From Seminavis robusta (taxonomy: Eukaryota > Bacillariophyta > Bacillariophyceae > Naviculales > Naviculaceae), in assembly GCA_903772945.1 (NCBI GenBank), contig CAICTM010000385.1, positions 1 to 64,000 of the forward strand: a DNA stretch of 64,000 bases, written 5' to 3'. The notes below the pieces were generated by a model. The model searched no databases and was not told the DNA's origin. It was given only the letters and a program-made list of their open reading frames with translations. Below, one piece after another: positions 1 to 12,255 of this stretch. Position 1 is the first letter of the stretch. Each line of letters opens with the position of its first letter. A program made the position numbers and the translations under genes.

Positions 1-1563
1 ACCAACCCACCCTTGTTCAACAATCCACGGATCCAAACATGCCTTTGTAAAAGGCCTTGAACCAACCTCTCCAGCGAATGATGACGCAATTCAACAGCAA
101 AAAGGCGACACCCAGTCCAAACTGGATCTGCAGACGGAAATGGACGTTGATGCTTGTGAGAATTTTGGTCCAGGTTGCAGGTTTTTGCGGGGAGACGGCA
201 CCGAACGTACCAATCCTACAGTGTTCAAATCTGGGTTTCCCACCAGCGCCCAGATGAAAATGATCACAAGAGATAGAATCTCTTCCGTAGCCCCGATCAA
301 GGTGCTGTATTTCTCAAACCCAGCCACATCCAGTAGTCCATGGATGGCTTCTCCAAGTCCATCAATGAGGAGGTCCACGACGAGGATGTATGTGTACTGC
401 GTTCCAATCCGGACAGTTTCTTCGTCGAGGCCATGCCATCTAAGTACGGCATCCATGTAGAACACCCAAAGGATGGCAAATGGAATGAAAAAAAGAGTAT
501 ACAGTATCACTAAAGAATCCGAGCAATTCGTGAGATGAGTTTGTTTTTACAACAACAAGAGCCAGAGAAACAGAAACGTACCAACAATCTGTACATAACT
601 CCCCGCCAACTCCTTGTTACGGGCTCCAATGGCTTGACTACAGAGAGTGGCCAATGCTTCGTGAAGCCCTCCAACAAATTCACTGCTGAGTTCCACCCAC
701 ATTGTCACAACGACAAACGCCGAAACTTCTCGTGTGCCCACGAGTTTCCCCACCACTGCCACGGTCAATATATCTGTGAGACCCGTGATGAGTGCCTGTA
801 CACAAAACGGCGTGGAGAGACGAACGATGCGCTTCGTTTCAATATCATAGGACGATATCAAGGCCATCTTGTCCATGGCTCCCATGGTGGGATAGTCTTC
901 GGCATACTTTTTGGGTGGCGGTGTTGTTGGCGTGGCATCTTTGACCGAAGGAACAGTGCATTCTTCAGGTTCGGGTACGACTGCTGGCGCCGTAATGCCT
1001 CCGGGGTGTATGGCTTGCAAGAGTGCCAAGGTTTCGGGAGTGCTGGCACCCATGGTTTTCATTTGAAAGGCTTGAGACTCTCCAGCAGTCCATTGGGCCT
1101 TGAGGATTTCCCGTTCTCTGTTGCGACGTCTTCTTCGTGTCGTTTTGGATTTGTAATGGGGTGGATGGTCCAAAATGGCAGCTACGGCGCTCCCCAGGGC
1201 ACTGCTATGAGTGGAAGTGGATTGTTGCGAACTCCTCGAATCCACCGAGGCCTCTTCGTCTGCATTCTGGTTGCCGTGTAGTACCCGTTGCTGTTGATTC
1301 GGGCTCTTCTTGCTGTCATTATCATCGTCGTGTTTCTTTCGTCGTGGTAGATCCTCGGACGAATCTTCGCTAAAGAATTCGGTAGTCTCGTGAGCATGTT
1401 GGAGGGCGTCTCGTCGTTCGCCCAGAAAGACCAGAAGGGGCAAGACTATCCCATAGGCCACAAACAGAGCCAACAGGCATACACAGAACAGGATCGGTCC
1501 AAGATCCACTGTCTTGATCATATACCCACTAAAGCCGCCTTCATCTTCGTTTCCTCCTCCCAT
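1..1563 (-). CDS. MATE-family multidrug/toxin extrusion transporter, 3' end outside window
   Basis: Predicted membrane antiporter of the MATE type, exporting small organic compounds in exchange for cations. Three exons are visible: 582-1563, 211-509 and 127 downwards. The introns (510-581 and 128-210) both open with GTACGT and close with AG, and the reading phase is kept across both. The protein starts MGGGNEDEG, has a hydrophobic segment near residues 20-45, then a long charged, disordered stretch (about 50-230), then the MATE core beginning near TKRIVRLSTPFCVQAL. Helices after the first intron include LVVDLLIDGLGEAIHGLLD and the segment after the second intron ends FKAFYKGMFGS. Only about the first third of the 12-helix fold is present, so the gene should continue left of base 1; an in-frame stop at 17-19 is probably in the next intron. 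The long N-terminal tail is unlike bacterial MATE proteins but common in diatom members. Family call fairly sure, substrate unknown. Confidence 0.72.
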
Positions 1564-3185
1564 TTCTCTTGTCTAAATACCAAAGTGAAAAGATCAGAAG
1601 CTACCTTCAGCTCAAGGTTGGTTTGTTGGTGGGATACCTGCCCAAATGATTGGGGGTATCAGGATTCAGGATGGATGCTGGACGAGAACGGAGCCGGAAA
1701 GGTACTAGCAGGATAAAGGTACCAGTACTGTCTGCTTCCAGCTAATAGCTAGCTAGTGCAAGAGGAGTAGGGCCGAGAAAAGGCGTACCGGTATGGTCGA
1801 GAGAACCTGTCTGCCATCAAAGCTCCTTTTGGATTTTGATTTGCTTCACAGCTGCTTCAACATTACGACTACATGCACTAGCTAGCTAGTATCACCGTTA
1901 GAGAGCAGCAACAACGGCAGTGGCAGATGCACACGTCAAGGCTGAAAGGCACTTCTCAAGCTTGACAACACGTGCTTCTTTGTAGCCAATTATGTGCTGT
2001 ACAGTGTAATTATTGTTGCACGTGTCTAAGTAAATTGGTCACACAAAGTTGGCATGCACTGCTTCTCGATTTGGCCGTGGGTAGGTCACTTTTTCAGTGC
2101 TAATCGGCACATCCCGGCGGGTTGGAAGCGTGCTTCGTTCCTTTGAACTCTCCGAACACTCACCGAACAGTGCATTCAATCTGGATGGCTATGCATGTAT
2201 GACTGTAGTACCAGGTAGACTAGTAGCTAAAAAACTCCATTTTTAAAAGCACGGCAGATCGAAGTCCTCCCGGATTTGGCTGGTAGTTTGACGTTTTCTG
2301 TTCACGGTTTCCATAGAGCTAGCTAGCTGCTGTCGGTAGGCATGCACTTGCTACTTGGGTATGGTACCAGTTACTCACCCCGAATTGACAAGCGTGGGAC
2401 GAAGAAGACCCAACGAATGGGTCGTGGCGCGATAAGTTGGTATACCGCTACCTTCGAATGGTCCTCCTCAATAAGAGTGGGTGGGACCTGTGGGTGCTTC
2501 CGCTACCGGGCCCCTGGGACTAATCGTACTAAATTCTGGTGCGTGGGACCTGGATTCAATCCAGAGTTGGCTGGTTCAGTGTGGGAATTGGTTGTGGCAG
2601 CTGGTGGGGCTGAGGTTTGGTCCTGGAGTGAAGATACTAGTAGATGTTGCAGTGGTATGTGATGGTCCCGAAAGTACTTCCACGGAGATATCCAACATTA
2701 TAACGGTAGATTTAATTGCTAGGCCTGCAAATGGATCTCAAAGGGATACTTTGTCGGTCTCCATGCTCCGCTATTTTTTGGTAATGAGGATGCAGTACGG
2801 TGCTGGTTGCATTTTGCATCGTACCATGGTTCATGGTGTACCTTTCGCTCGCTTGGTTCCTTGTACCGGCACATGTACTTCAAAGGAGGGAGAGCAAGTT
2901 CCAGACTAGACTACTGTCCAAAAAAAAGGTGATCAAACAACGTCTTTGTGATCTTAAATCTGTTTTCTGGAAATCCGGTACTCAAGAGATTTATTCAATA
3001 ACATCCTTTCCAGACAACAACTCGATCCGCTCACAAAATGGAGAAAAATGGTACGTACGAAAATCAACACGTCGAAGACGAATGCTTTGCCAAGGAACCA
3101 CACAGCTGGTATGGCTGTAGTCAAGTATGGTACCCCAACATGCAACTACGGCTCAAATCAACTTTGGACCTCAAATAATTCAAGT
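1564..3185. other. Intergenic region, no convincing gene
   Basis: This 1.6 kb stretch separates the transporter from the plastid protein. It holds several CTAGCTAG words (about 1743, 1880 and 2321) and short open frames at 2342-2909 in overlapping phases whose translations show no domain, no biased composition and no splice support. It probably contains the divergent promoters of both flanking genes, but no distinct element is recognised. Confidence 0.5.
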
Positions 3186-3914
3186 ATGAAGACCGTTGCT
3201 GCCCTTGTTCTTGCGTTGTTTGCCTCTACGGCGAGTGCCTTTCTCCCCCAAAAGGGTGGATCGGCAGCTGCCGCCGCCAAGTCCCAAATCGCCGATGAAG
3301 CCATTGCTGCCTTTGCCAAAAAATTCCCCTTTGATAGGAAGCCAATTGAGACATCTCCAATGGTCACTGCCTTTTTGAATGCCGGAGTCCCCACCACAGA
3401 TATCGATGGAACCAAATACAAGGTGAACAAACCGGGTGAAAAAAGAGGAAAGCGTTTGAGCGACATTGGCGAGAAGGAAGCCAGGGCCACCTTTGCCGAA
3501 CTGGCACGACTCTATGGAGATGAAAGCGCCCTGGCCATGACCCAATCTCTGCCAGTCTGCCTGACATTTGATCGCACTCAATTTGCACCTTCTCTCAAGG
3601 AGTACAGCGCGATTTTTGGGGAAGAAGAAGCCAAAGCCATGGTTACCCGCAATGCTGGTTTGTTGGCCATTCGACCCAATGAAGCGTCCAAAGCCACGGA
3701 TTCAACTATGCAAGCTAGTTATGTGATTGGTGCCACCAGACCTTTTGGAGATATTTTGTTGCCTGGTTTGGCGTTTCTGCTCCTGGTTCCTGCCCTGGAG
3801 GGAATCACTGGCATCCCAATCCGAACAGAGTTCTTGTCGGCTGTTACTGGTGCCAGTCCTGAGGATGTTGCGACTGTTTTCACCAAGGTTGCGACACCTG
3901 TTTGGAAGCAATAG
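3186..3914 (+). CDS. Plastid-targeted conserved protein of unknown function
   Basis: Predicted 242-aa protein. The start at 3186 is chosen because it gives a clean signal peptide (MKTVAALVLALFASTASA) followed at once by F, the ASA-F cleavage motif that in diatoms directs import into the complex plastid. The open frame extends upstream to 3048, but those residues look like leader sequence. The mature part has a helical region with the phrase FGEEEAKAMVTRNAGLLAIR (about 145-165) and a C-terminal hydrophobic helix (FGDILLPGLAFLLLVPALEG), suggesting a thylakoid or envelope anchor. The AMVTRNAGLLAIRP phrase resembles a motif I associate with unnamed plastid proteins of algae, but I cannot give a function. 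Single exon; the stop is followed by a GACTAGCTAGCTAG word. Confidence 0.7.
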   Translation: MKTVAALVLALFASTASAFLPQKGGSAAAAAKSQIADEAIAAFAKKFPFDRKPIETSPMVTAFLNAGVPTTDIDGTKYKVNKPGEKRGKRLSDIGEKEARATFAELARLYGDESALAMTQSLPVCLTFDRTQFAPSLKEYSAIFGEEEAKAMVTRNAGLLAIRPNEASKATDSTMQASYVIGATRPFGDILLPGLAFLLLVPALEGITGIPIRTEFLSAVTGASPEDVATVFTKVATPVWKQ

Positions 3915-4471
3915 ATAATTGACTGACTAGCTAGCTAGGTTGTTTCGCATGCTGATATCTTTCTTTGCAGAGCAACAAGTAAGTGCTGTGTAGATATTGG
4001 TACAGCTGTACAGATGGACCCCGTAAAGTCAAGCCCTTTGGCCCCTATGTTGGTCCTCAATTTTTGGCCCCTGATCCCATGGAACCTAGTCCTGAATTAT
4101 GCCTCTACTTTGCCTAAGCCTGGCCCCTTGCTGCCTTCCATAGATTTCTTCCCTACTCTAAACCCTCTCTTACGGCACCGCGAAGTTCATACATCAACTA
4201 GTAAGTAGGACAACAAGACTTTCTGCCTTCTTTCGCATTTAGCTTTCCAGCTTTCGTCTTTTGCAGCTCTGTGATCTTATGAGGTATTCAGTCATGCTTC
4301 CACGCGTTTTGACGCGCGAGGACCAACAATTCTTGGATGCAGATTTTGAATTCTGATCGCGAAGAAAAAATAAATGAAGCCACACGTTTGTTCTGAGTGT
4401 CGTCGTAGCTCATACCACACTGTGGGAAGTTGTTTCTACTAAAGTAGTCCTTGCTCATCAGTCTGTGGACC
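3915..4471. other. Intergenic region
   Basis: Spacer between two genes in the same orientation, expected to hold the 3' end of the plastid protein gene and the promoter of the POL5-like gene. A short open frame at 4014-4208 has proline/leucine-rich composition and no recognisable feature. Nothing else is seen. Confidence 0.4.
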
Positions 4472-7400
4472 ATGATGAAGAAGCGCAAGTCTCCCACCGT
4501 TCCAGGGGATAACCAAGAAGATGACGATTCTGAGATGGTGGATGTGGATGGCGAGGAAAAGATCGAGGTAGCCGATGAGGACAGCGACGACGCCGTGATG
4601 GTGGAAGAGGAAGAGGACGAAGAAGAGGAAGAACGAGAGGCTGTGGAAGATAACTCATTCATGGATACTTTTTATGGTCTTTCCTCCTCCAACCCAGTGG
4701 AGCGTGCTCAGGCTGCCAATGCTCTGCTTCATCACTGCCTCATTGGGCCCCAGGCAAATGCCAAGGATGCTACCTATGCTCTTCGACGATTGCTGAATGG
4801 ATTGTGTTCTGGCAGAGCCGCTTCTCGCCAGGGCAATGCTTCCGCTCTCGCCAGTTTTCTCAAAATCTCCTTGGAAGGAGGACAATTGGACGAAATCAAA
4901 GAGCAAGATGACACTGCAACAACCGACAGTTCCATTCTGGACTATGTACGTGAACGTCTTTTGAAAGCCACAGATCCCTCGGCTACCCAGGGCAAAAAGA
5001 AGGGTTCGGAAGAACGTGATTATCAGTTTGGTCGCTTGTTTGGTATCCTGAGTGTGGCCAGAAGTGGAATTCTACTTTCAAGTAATAATCAGGATCAGGA
5101 GAATATCACAGAGGTAGCCACAGGATTTGTGACTGATCTGGTGCAGTTGTACAATGACAAGAAATGGATGCGAGAACCTGCTGCCCATGCCATTGGGACC
5201 ATTCTAAGAACATTCTACGCAGACTCGGAGGGAAAGGCCGTTGCCGTTCATCTCGTGGAACAGGTAGTCATTCCAAAACTTGTTGTCGGCGACGACGACT
5301 TTGATGTAACACAGCTTGAAGCCGAAAAGATTGCCATTATCGCAACGATCCAGGCACATGCGGGAGATCACCCCAACGGGTTGCCAGCTCCTCTGGATGA
5401 GCCAGTCATCACATCCGAAACCATGTCAACAATCTCCAAGGCTCTGGTCGAGACGTCATCCGTCACGCTGCCTCGAACCCACCTCGTCTGGGATTCTCTT
5501 TGGTTGTTCCTGACGGAACGGACCAAGCAGAAGGGAGCTGTGGTGGTTCGAGAGCTTCGTAAGGATCCTCTCATCATTAGTAGTGACAGCGCCCGCGATA
5601 TCATGGACTCCTTGGTGCAACGTGTCATACTGGAGGGTTTGCTGAGAGTGGATCCCAGCGAGGGACCAGCGGCAAAGACAACTCACGAAAAGCGAGCATT
5701 GGCATTGTGTTTGGTGCGAAACATGTTTGGTGTTCCATTCAACTCGTCCATTACGGGACCGACACAGCTGCAGCTCGAAGTGGAAGATTTGGAGCGGATT
5801 TTGTCTCCCGTGATGATTCGGCGGTTGTTTTTGGACGTCCTTTGTGCGGGTGGCGGAAGTTCCAAAAAGGCGCACACGCTCAAGCCGTTGGCGCTGCAGA
5901 TTCTGGGATCCATCGTAGATGCACTGAGCCAAGACACGGGGATGAATCGACGTCTGAGGCTCGCAAAAGTCTTTGTACAGTGCGAGCCCAGGTTTGACAG
6001 CTTGACAAAGACGACAACGACATCCGATCTTGTGGGCTTGAGCGGTGGCGATGGAGAAGAGTTTGGCGAGGCTCAAATGGATGCAGTAACGAGCTATCTT
6101 GATTTCCTCAAAACACAAATGTTGTCGTCGAGCGAATCCGGAGGAGAATTGCTTGGATACATTGACTCGCTATACCACTGCGCAAAGAAGCTTCTTACGC
6201 TTGCATCAAACGATGAATCGACGGAAACAACATCGGAAGCTGCAAAGTTTGCGTTGAAAACAGTTGAAGGTGTGGTTGGATTCTTGATGGCCGGGGCGTT
6301 CTTTGACTGCCAGGGGTTCACCCACAAGACACCCAAAAAGTCAAAGAAGAGCAAAGCAAAGTCAAACGAAGCGAAACACTTCATAGTCGAAGTCGCCAAA
6401 CAGTTCAATCAGCTGCGAAAGGAACAAGATTCTCCCCTGTCGTATCCGGTTCGCTCGATATTGTCTGAAAGGTTCTACTCCCTCTTGGCAGAATACGTTC
6501 ATGCTTCGATGCATTCTGGGCGTGGATCCACAGCAAAGGATTCTACGCTTCTTGAAATTGTTGAAGGAATGTGCAATGGATGGAAAACTCTGGAATCTGG
6601 TGGAGCCAAACCGTTGTTCCCGGCTATTGACAGCAACAAAGACGAGGATGATGACGAGGCAAAGAGCCCTGCTGACGTAGTTTCTGAGCTTCAAAAAATG
6701 GCGCAAGTGATCTCTTCGGCCTCTGAAACAGATACAGATGCAAAACTCAGAGCCAGGAAACGGTGTGCCACAGGCTGCGCAGCGCTCGCCTCGACGCTTT
6801 TCTTGCATCTGCTTGGTTGTGGGAAGCCCGATGATTTGATGGACGAAGATGAAATTACAACGGAAGATGACGACGACAGCGCAGACATCCTCGATGCGAT
6901 AGAAGAGATCGGGGAGGTTGCTCCGTTGATTCTCGAGAGCATCGAAGACGCAGATGGGAACCCTTTGACAGGATTTGCTGAGGTGTGCATGGGTGTTCTC
7001 TCCAGCAGACTTTCGGGCGGAAATCCTGGCCGAGGAGCATCGTCAAAACTTTTGCGAGAAGCTGTGAAATTTGCTTGGATGGGCGTTCTTTCAGTGTCGG
7101 CCACGGCGGATCGCAATCTATTGGATTCGGACACTGTTACAGTGCTTCTGACTAGTATTGGTGCTGACCAGGGCGGAAAGATAGCCGCAGAAAACGAGGA
7201 AGAAGAAGAGGAAGGAAATGACAGCGACGAAGAGATGGAGGATGAAGACGACTCTGACAATGAGCTTGGAGACTTTTCAAAAGTTGGGAAAATCCTTGAC
7301 GGGGAGGACGAAGACGACGACAACGACTCCGATGACGATGGCGACAAAGAGGACCGCCCGGATGGGGATGATGCCGACAACGACGATGAAGAAATCAACC

Positions 7401-8703
7401 AAGAGAGGCTCACTTCCTTGCTGGAGGACGACAGTGACGCTGGAATCGACATGGGCGAGCTGGAACATCACGCAGGAGCAGATGCAGCGCTTGCGATGTT
7501 GATTAAGGTCAAGCAGGAAGCTCGAAAAGCAAGTCGACAAGCGCGTGAGCGCCTTGAAATCGAAAAGCAAATTCGTTGCACTCTCCTTCTCGAGACTTTG
7601 CTGAGCAAATCGGAGAGCTGGGCGCCGTTGTTTCGCAGCGATGTTATTTTGCAGATGTTGCTTCCGATGTTGACTTACCGAAGTCACATGGAAAAGTCGC
7701 TGTCGAGCTCAGCCGGTAAGGCAAAGGATAGCAGCATCAAGAAAGCAATGCTAGATCGGTTGTCATCCATTTTAAAGACGAAGCTGTTCAAATTGAAGCT
7801 ATCTGGCATTCCTGCGAGCGAATCTGTCGATATTGTTGACTGCTGCAGCTCTTTGGCGGCTTCTGTTTTGGATATGGTGCGAGCAAGTAGCAGCAAGGAT
7901 CAGAGGTCTTGTTGCAGCGCAGGCCTGGCGATGATCGTGAAGGCGGCCCCAGACACAGATGGCGTCATGAAGGTCGCCTCGGTGTATGCTTCTGCAGTGG
8001 AAGAATGGTCCACAAAGAGGACAAGCCATTTGCAAGTATCACTCTTCGACGATCTGATCGGCCATTGCCCGAGGTGAGACACTTCTTTGAAATCTTTTTG
8101 AACGATGGTTGCTCGTTTTTTGCTGACATCCTCCTTTTTCTTAGCGTCTCGCAAATGGTCCTCGTTCCATCTTTGGTTTCCGCGATTTCAGTTGCTCGAT
8201 CTCCTTTTTTGCGATGTGAATGCTTTCGTCTTCTCTCTATCTTGTTCAATCCCAAGCTAAACCCTCAGTCGTCAGAACTGGACGCCCTTGCCTTGAAAAA
8301 GATGCGGGAGTCTGCTTCGGAAGTTATTGCCCCCATCTGCAACTCTCTGACAGAGAGCGAGGACATGCAAACAGCAAAAAGAGTGAAGGATGTGCTGAAA
8401 GCAACCGAAAAGGTCCTCGACTACGCCAAGTCGTCTTCGTGCAAAATGTCAGCTCTTGATAATCTGACAAAAGCGCTGGATGGTATGGATGCCAAGTTGC
8501 AACAGAACCAAGGCACCAAGAACTCTTTTGACAGAATAAAGGCGCTGATTGACGATTTGGAGAAAGATGCGATGAACGTGGATAAGAAAGCAGACAAGGC
8601 GGAGGGAAATGAGGAGGAGACAGAGGAAGCTGACGGCGAGGACGACAGTGGCAAGAAGGACAAAAAGAAGAAGAAAAAGAAAAAGAAGCGAGGCAAAAAG
8701 TAG
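4472..8703 (+). CDS. DNA polymerase phi / POL5 / MYBBP1A-like nucleolar protein
   Basis: Predicted 1386-aa HEAT-repeat-like protein of the POL5/MYBBP1A family. Despite the old polymerase name, members act in the nucleolus in rRNA synthesis and ribosome biogenesis. Two exons, 4472-8073 and 8145-8703. The intron 8074-8144 opens GTGAGA, closes TTAG, and joins AG|C to read SVSQMV in phase. Start 4472 (MMKKRKSP) is preferred over an in-frame ATG seven codons upstream because the basic start is followed directly by the acidic tract. Order: acidic N-terminus (about 10-60), family core beginning FMDTFYGLSSSNPVERAQAA with ASRQGNASALASFLK, long helical body, large Asp/Glu tract (about 900-985), helical C-terminal part, and a lysine-rich tail (KKDKKKKKKKKKRGKK) suited to nucleolar targeting. 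The antisense serine-rich frame at 6691-7452 is only the shadow of the acidic tract. Family call confident. Confidence 0.88.
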
Positions 8704-8828
8704 ACTAATCCAGCTGCTGAGTAGGCATTAGGCATTGATTGGCTCCACGCTTGATGTTTGTTGTACCTGATACGCACAAAGCCGGCATAGGTTCCAGACC
8801 AACGAATCTGATACTTAGCTGGAAACTC

Positions 8829-11168
8829 TTAATCTACTGTAGCTAGCCACTCCGCCTTTCGCAAGTGCTCCATGAGGTCCTTTCGACGGTTCAGCACAGA
8901 CAGAGCATCCTCCAGGTCCAATGAGAAGCCCTTGGCACGGAGCATACAAATAGCCTGATCGAACAAGGCAGCATCTTGAGTGAATTGATGGCTGTGTAGT
9001 AGCCATGGCCTAGTTGGGTCCTCGGGACCGCCAATCAAACCCATGAGAGCACTATGCAATCCTTCCAGCGGCTTTAGGTGCATGTTCATCAGCTTTGCAA
9101 CGTCCAAGAGTCGCTCCACCTCCTTCCACGAGGACAGGTCCTCAAACAACGCCAGTACATCCCGCTCAAAGATCACGGCGCCCTCGGGTAGAATAATGCC
9201 TACTGAGAGCCCCTGCCAATCCAGCGCCACCTCGAGAAATTTGTTGGCAATCATCGGAATCACTTTAGCCCGCATGACACGAGGTGCAAAGAACGAGGCA
9301 AAGTTTTGCCCCTCGTCCTCGTCACCATCCTCTCGGTCACAGTCACTGCACAATTGCAGAAAGATCGACATGGCATTCAGAGTTGGTTTCAAAATAAACG
9401 AGATATCCCCGTCATCTTCCTCCTCCTCATCGTCCTCCTCCATGGAGTGCGAGAGGAAATGCGAGCACCCCATCAGATAAGCAGCCAATTTTCTTCGTTC
9501 CATGAGAAACGTTTCTACAAATGTCAAGGCAAACTCTTCCACCAGCACGTTCTGGAGTTGCTCCAGAGACCTTCCAAATCGAGCGAGGTCATTGACACTT
9601 GAATTGGCACTGGGTGCCATGCTCTGTTGCGCCCATGGGTTGTCTCGCGTCAGAATGGCAGCGGCCAAGCGTGTCCCATTGATGACTGCCATCCAATCTT
9701 CCAAAATCTTGGCGAGAAACTTGTCGTCGGCTAGAAATTGCAGTCGCGTCGATGGACTGGTTAACGCTTTCTTTAGATCCGTGGAGGATTCGTGGACGGC
9801 ATCGAGGAATTGCATGCAGAGTGGCACCGCTACCGCATTGAGATATGGCCCCGAAAAGGAAAAGACGGACGCTTTGACTTGCACCGAACGAATCAAGGCA
9901 CAAAAGAGTTCGGCACGGGGTGATATCCGCGACTTGACCAAGGCAGCCAGTTTGGTAGCATGCTCATCATCATCGTCGTTCTTGCTGCTGTCGTCAAACA
10001 AGGTCGCAAACACCATTTCCTTTTCTCGAATCAGCCACCATCCCAACAATTCTTCGTCTCCTGCCACAAATATATCCATCAGTCTCACCAGACGATCCGA
10101 TTGTCCCATGGGCAGGAGATTGCGTAGGGCATCATCGAATTGCAATAATTGTTCAATGGCATTGCACAACAGCATGGGATTGGACTCGCGTCCGGCAATA
10201 CGATGATCTCTAAAAAAGTTGCGCTCGGGTCCTAATACATATTGTGCCAGCCCCACGAGCTCATTGAGAAACAACGAGGGCATTTCTTCCGTGACAAACG
10301 GAGCCAATCCCAGCGTGACCAGTTCCCAGGGAGACGATGAATTGTTGTTGTTGTTTCCAGTAGTAGATTTTCCTTCAATGACATGTTCTTGCAAATACGT
10401 CAAGAGAATTTCGGGCAATCGTTCCATTTTGCTGGATGTGGGTCGGTCGGCATGAAACTCGACAAAATGAAATCGGACTCGTTCGACAATGGGTCGAAAG
10501 AACTCCACCAAGACATCGCAGGTTTCTCCCGATGACCACGGCGTAGAGTTGGCCGAGACACTGGTTTTATGAGTATGATTGGCCAATTTAAAGTTGGTGG
10601 CTTGTAGTTGCGTCAGTGCTTGACAGACTTGTCCCAATGCATCGTTAGTAAGCAGCGCGCCACAACCTTCGGCACTGGGATAGCCAGCCTTGAGAAGCAT
10701 GTTGCGTAGTTGCAGGATCAAATGACTGCGGACATGGGCATGGAGTGGCTGGTATTCTCGATCGTATAGATTGCGATACAAGGAGGATTGACTATCCTCG
10801 TGTTGGCACAGAATATTGGCCAAGTCAATGACATTCTGCGCCGCCAGTACAAACGACTCTGGTCGGTCGTCCGTCTTTTCGGCCCATTCCGACACTTGTT
10901 GCGCCAATTCCAAGGCTGCCACTTTGTCGTTGAGTTCGTGCAATCGATCCATGGGAGAACCCTTGTGCTCTTGGCCCGCATCATCATCATCGTTGTCTTC
11001 TATTTCGTCGTTGTCCTCTTCTTTCGACTCCAAACTCTTGACGCGTTGATCCAACCGTTCCTCCGCCGTCTCCAGCTGCTTGTTCAACCATTCTAGCGTC
11101 ACGTCTTCGGAAAAATCTAATGACACTACCTTCAGCCAAACTTCAACAATATTACTATGCCGGCCCAT
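8829..11168 (-). CDS. RINT1/TIP20-family vesicle tethering protein
   Basis: Predicted 779-aa single-exon protein, close to the usual length of RINT1/Tip20. Family members are subunits of the Dsl1/NRZ complex that tethers Golgi-derived COPI vesicles at the ER. Visible: an N-terminal coiled-coil segment (WLNKQLETAEERLDQRVKSL, about 28-47), an acidic linker, a region ending in HADRPTSSKMERLPEILLTY that matches the characteristic family block, and a second block around FFRDHRIAGRESNPMLLCNA (about 320-340), then helical C-terminal repeats. An acidic insert EEDDEEEEDDGD lies near residue 580. Convergent with the POL5-like gene, with only 125 bases between the stop codons. The start ATG at 11168 opens the frame and is followed by the coiled coil, so it is likely correct. 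Confidence 0.82.
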   Translation of the reverse strand: MGRHSNIVEVWLKVVSLDFSEDVTLEWLNKQLETAEERLDQRVKSLESKEEDNDEIEDNDDDDAGQEHKGSPMDRLHELNDKVAALELAQQVSEWAEKTDDRPESFVLAAQNVIDLANILCQHEDSQSSLYRNLYDREYQPLHAHVRSHLILQLRNMLLKAGYPSAEGCGALLTNDALGQVCQALTQLQATNFKLANHTHKTSVSANSTPWSSGETCDVLVEFFRPIVERVRFHFVEFHADRPTSSKMERLPEILLTYLQEHVIEGKSTTGNNNNNSSSPWELVTLGLAPFVTEEMPSLFLNELVGLAQYVLGPERNFFRDHRIAGRESNPMLLCNAIEQLLQFDDALRNLLPMGQSDRLVRLMDIFVAGDEELLGWWLIREKEMVFATLFDDSSKNDDDDEHATKLAALVKSRISPRAELFCALIRSVQVKASVFSFSGPYLNAVAVPLCMQFLDAVHESSTDLKKALTSPSTRLQFLADDKFLAKILEDWMAVINGTRLAAAILTRDNPWAQQSMAPSANSSVNDLARFGRSLEQLQNVLVEEFALTFVETFLMERRKLAAYLMGCSHFLSHSMEEDDEEEEDDGDISFILKPTLNAMSIFLQLCSDCDREDGDEDEGQNFASFFAPRVMRAKVIPMIANKFLEVALDWQGLSVGIILPEGAVIFERDVLALFEDLSSWKEVERLLDVAKLMNMHLKPLEGLHSALMGLIGGPEDPTRPWLLHSHQFTQDAALFDQAICMLRAKGFSLDLEDALSVLNRRKDLMEHLRKAEWLATVD

Positions 11169-11572
11169 CTTTTTGTTCAGCTCGCCTGGTATATCTCTTA
11201 CACCTCCGGTGTCCTTTTATTGCTGGGTTTCTCAAAAGAGGTGGACGGGGCTTAGGGTTAATATTAATAGTACGGGCCTTTCCGTTGCAATCGGTATCAA
11301 AATTTTCATTCCACTCCCGAAAGAATAAGAAGGGTAGTTGCGGTAATATTAGGTTAAACTAATAATAATTTACGAGGATTTGTTTTACCGCAGCTTCCTC
11401 ACGCCAAAGTTGGGTGGGAGTCAAACTCGGGAGTGGTCAAGATCACAGCATTCCGTTTCCGTTTCGTTCTCCCGAAGCTCACGTCGCGCACCTCGAAGAG
11501 CCCATAATCAATAAACTAACCAAGCCGAAGAAGAAAAGCAACAAGACAAGCACAATCACCCACATCATCATC
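11169..11572. promoter_or_regulatory. Divergent intergenic promoter region
   Basis: About 400 bases lie between the start codons of the RINT1-like gene (-) and the 50-aa membrane peptide (+). It should carry both promoters. AT-rich patches such as TTAATATTAATAG are present near 11260, but no defined element can be named. Confidence 0.35.
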
Positions 11573-11725
11573 ATGAGGGAATTTTCTGCGACATTCTTGA
11601 CTTTTGGAGCTGGTTTTTGCCTCGGCACTCATTTGGGAATGCACTTTTTGAGTTCCCTGTTGATCATTGGCATGGTCTTTCTGCTCATTACAGAATTGGT
11701 TGACAAAAAACAAAAAGTCGTCTAG
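11573..11725 (+). CDS. Small membrane protein, 50 aa
   Basis: The ATG at 11573 opens MREFSATFLTFGAGFCLGTH and continues with a strongly hydrophobic stretch (FLSSLLIIGMVFLLITELV), ending in a basic tail KKQKVV. The frame is open upstream to 11414, but the upstream residues are polar, basic and low-complexity, like a translated 5' UTR; the CATCATCATC run before the ATG supports a leader. One or two transmembrane helices fit. Such short glycine-containing membrane peptides occur in mitochondria or ER of algae, but no family is recognised and function is unknown. A chance frame cannot be excluded. Confidence 0.42.
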   Translation: MREFSATFLTFGAGFCLGTHLGMHFLSSLLIIGMVFLLITELVDKKQKVV

Positions 11726-12255
11726 CCAGGAAAAGAGAATGAATCGGAAAGGAATGCGATTGAGAAGACGAAAAGAGGCGTGTCACGAAGGAATGTGGAT
11801 TTGATGAACCAACGATCTGGTTTCATTCAGCATACTGCCTCGTCAGTAAAAAAGACTTCGACGCTCGAGCTGCTTATCGACGCTATGACCACAATACAGT
11901 ACTAGTAGTGATAATGCATAGATACTCGCATGAAATATATTTTGTAAAAAGAGGATCCTTGGATTCTATCATAGCTGTACCGACGACGGGTAGCAGAGGT
12001 GTGCAGAGGAGTTGCTCGAGCCAGCTGCGATGGGTGATGTAGTCGTCTGGGGCTGAGCCTGGAAACAAACCTGAAATCACTCAAACGCACTGCAATCGGT
12101 CTATTCTAACTTGTCATTGGCGAGCGGAATTGAATCGATATTCCACCGGCATTGGCTCGGCAGAGAATCACGTGATCCTTCTTGGTTGGTACATCGACAG
12201 ACGCACAAAAAATCCATGCTTGATCTCTGTGCAATTGGCGTGTGACGCGCCCGCC
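11726..12255. other. Intergenic region
   Basis: Convergent spacer between the small membrane peptide and the YecM-family gene. Open frames at 11883-12090 and 12130-12393 have no supporting features. Nothing else is seen. Confidence 0.4.

Noticed and set aside
2342-2909. Overlapping + strand frames upstream of the plastid protein
   Set aside because: Two phases are open at once, composition is random, there is no domain and no splice support.
6691-7452. Minus-strand serine-rich frame of 253 codons
   Set aside because: It is the complement of the Asp/Glu tract in the POL5-like gene; GAC/GAA codons read as serine on the other strand.
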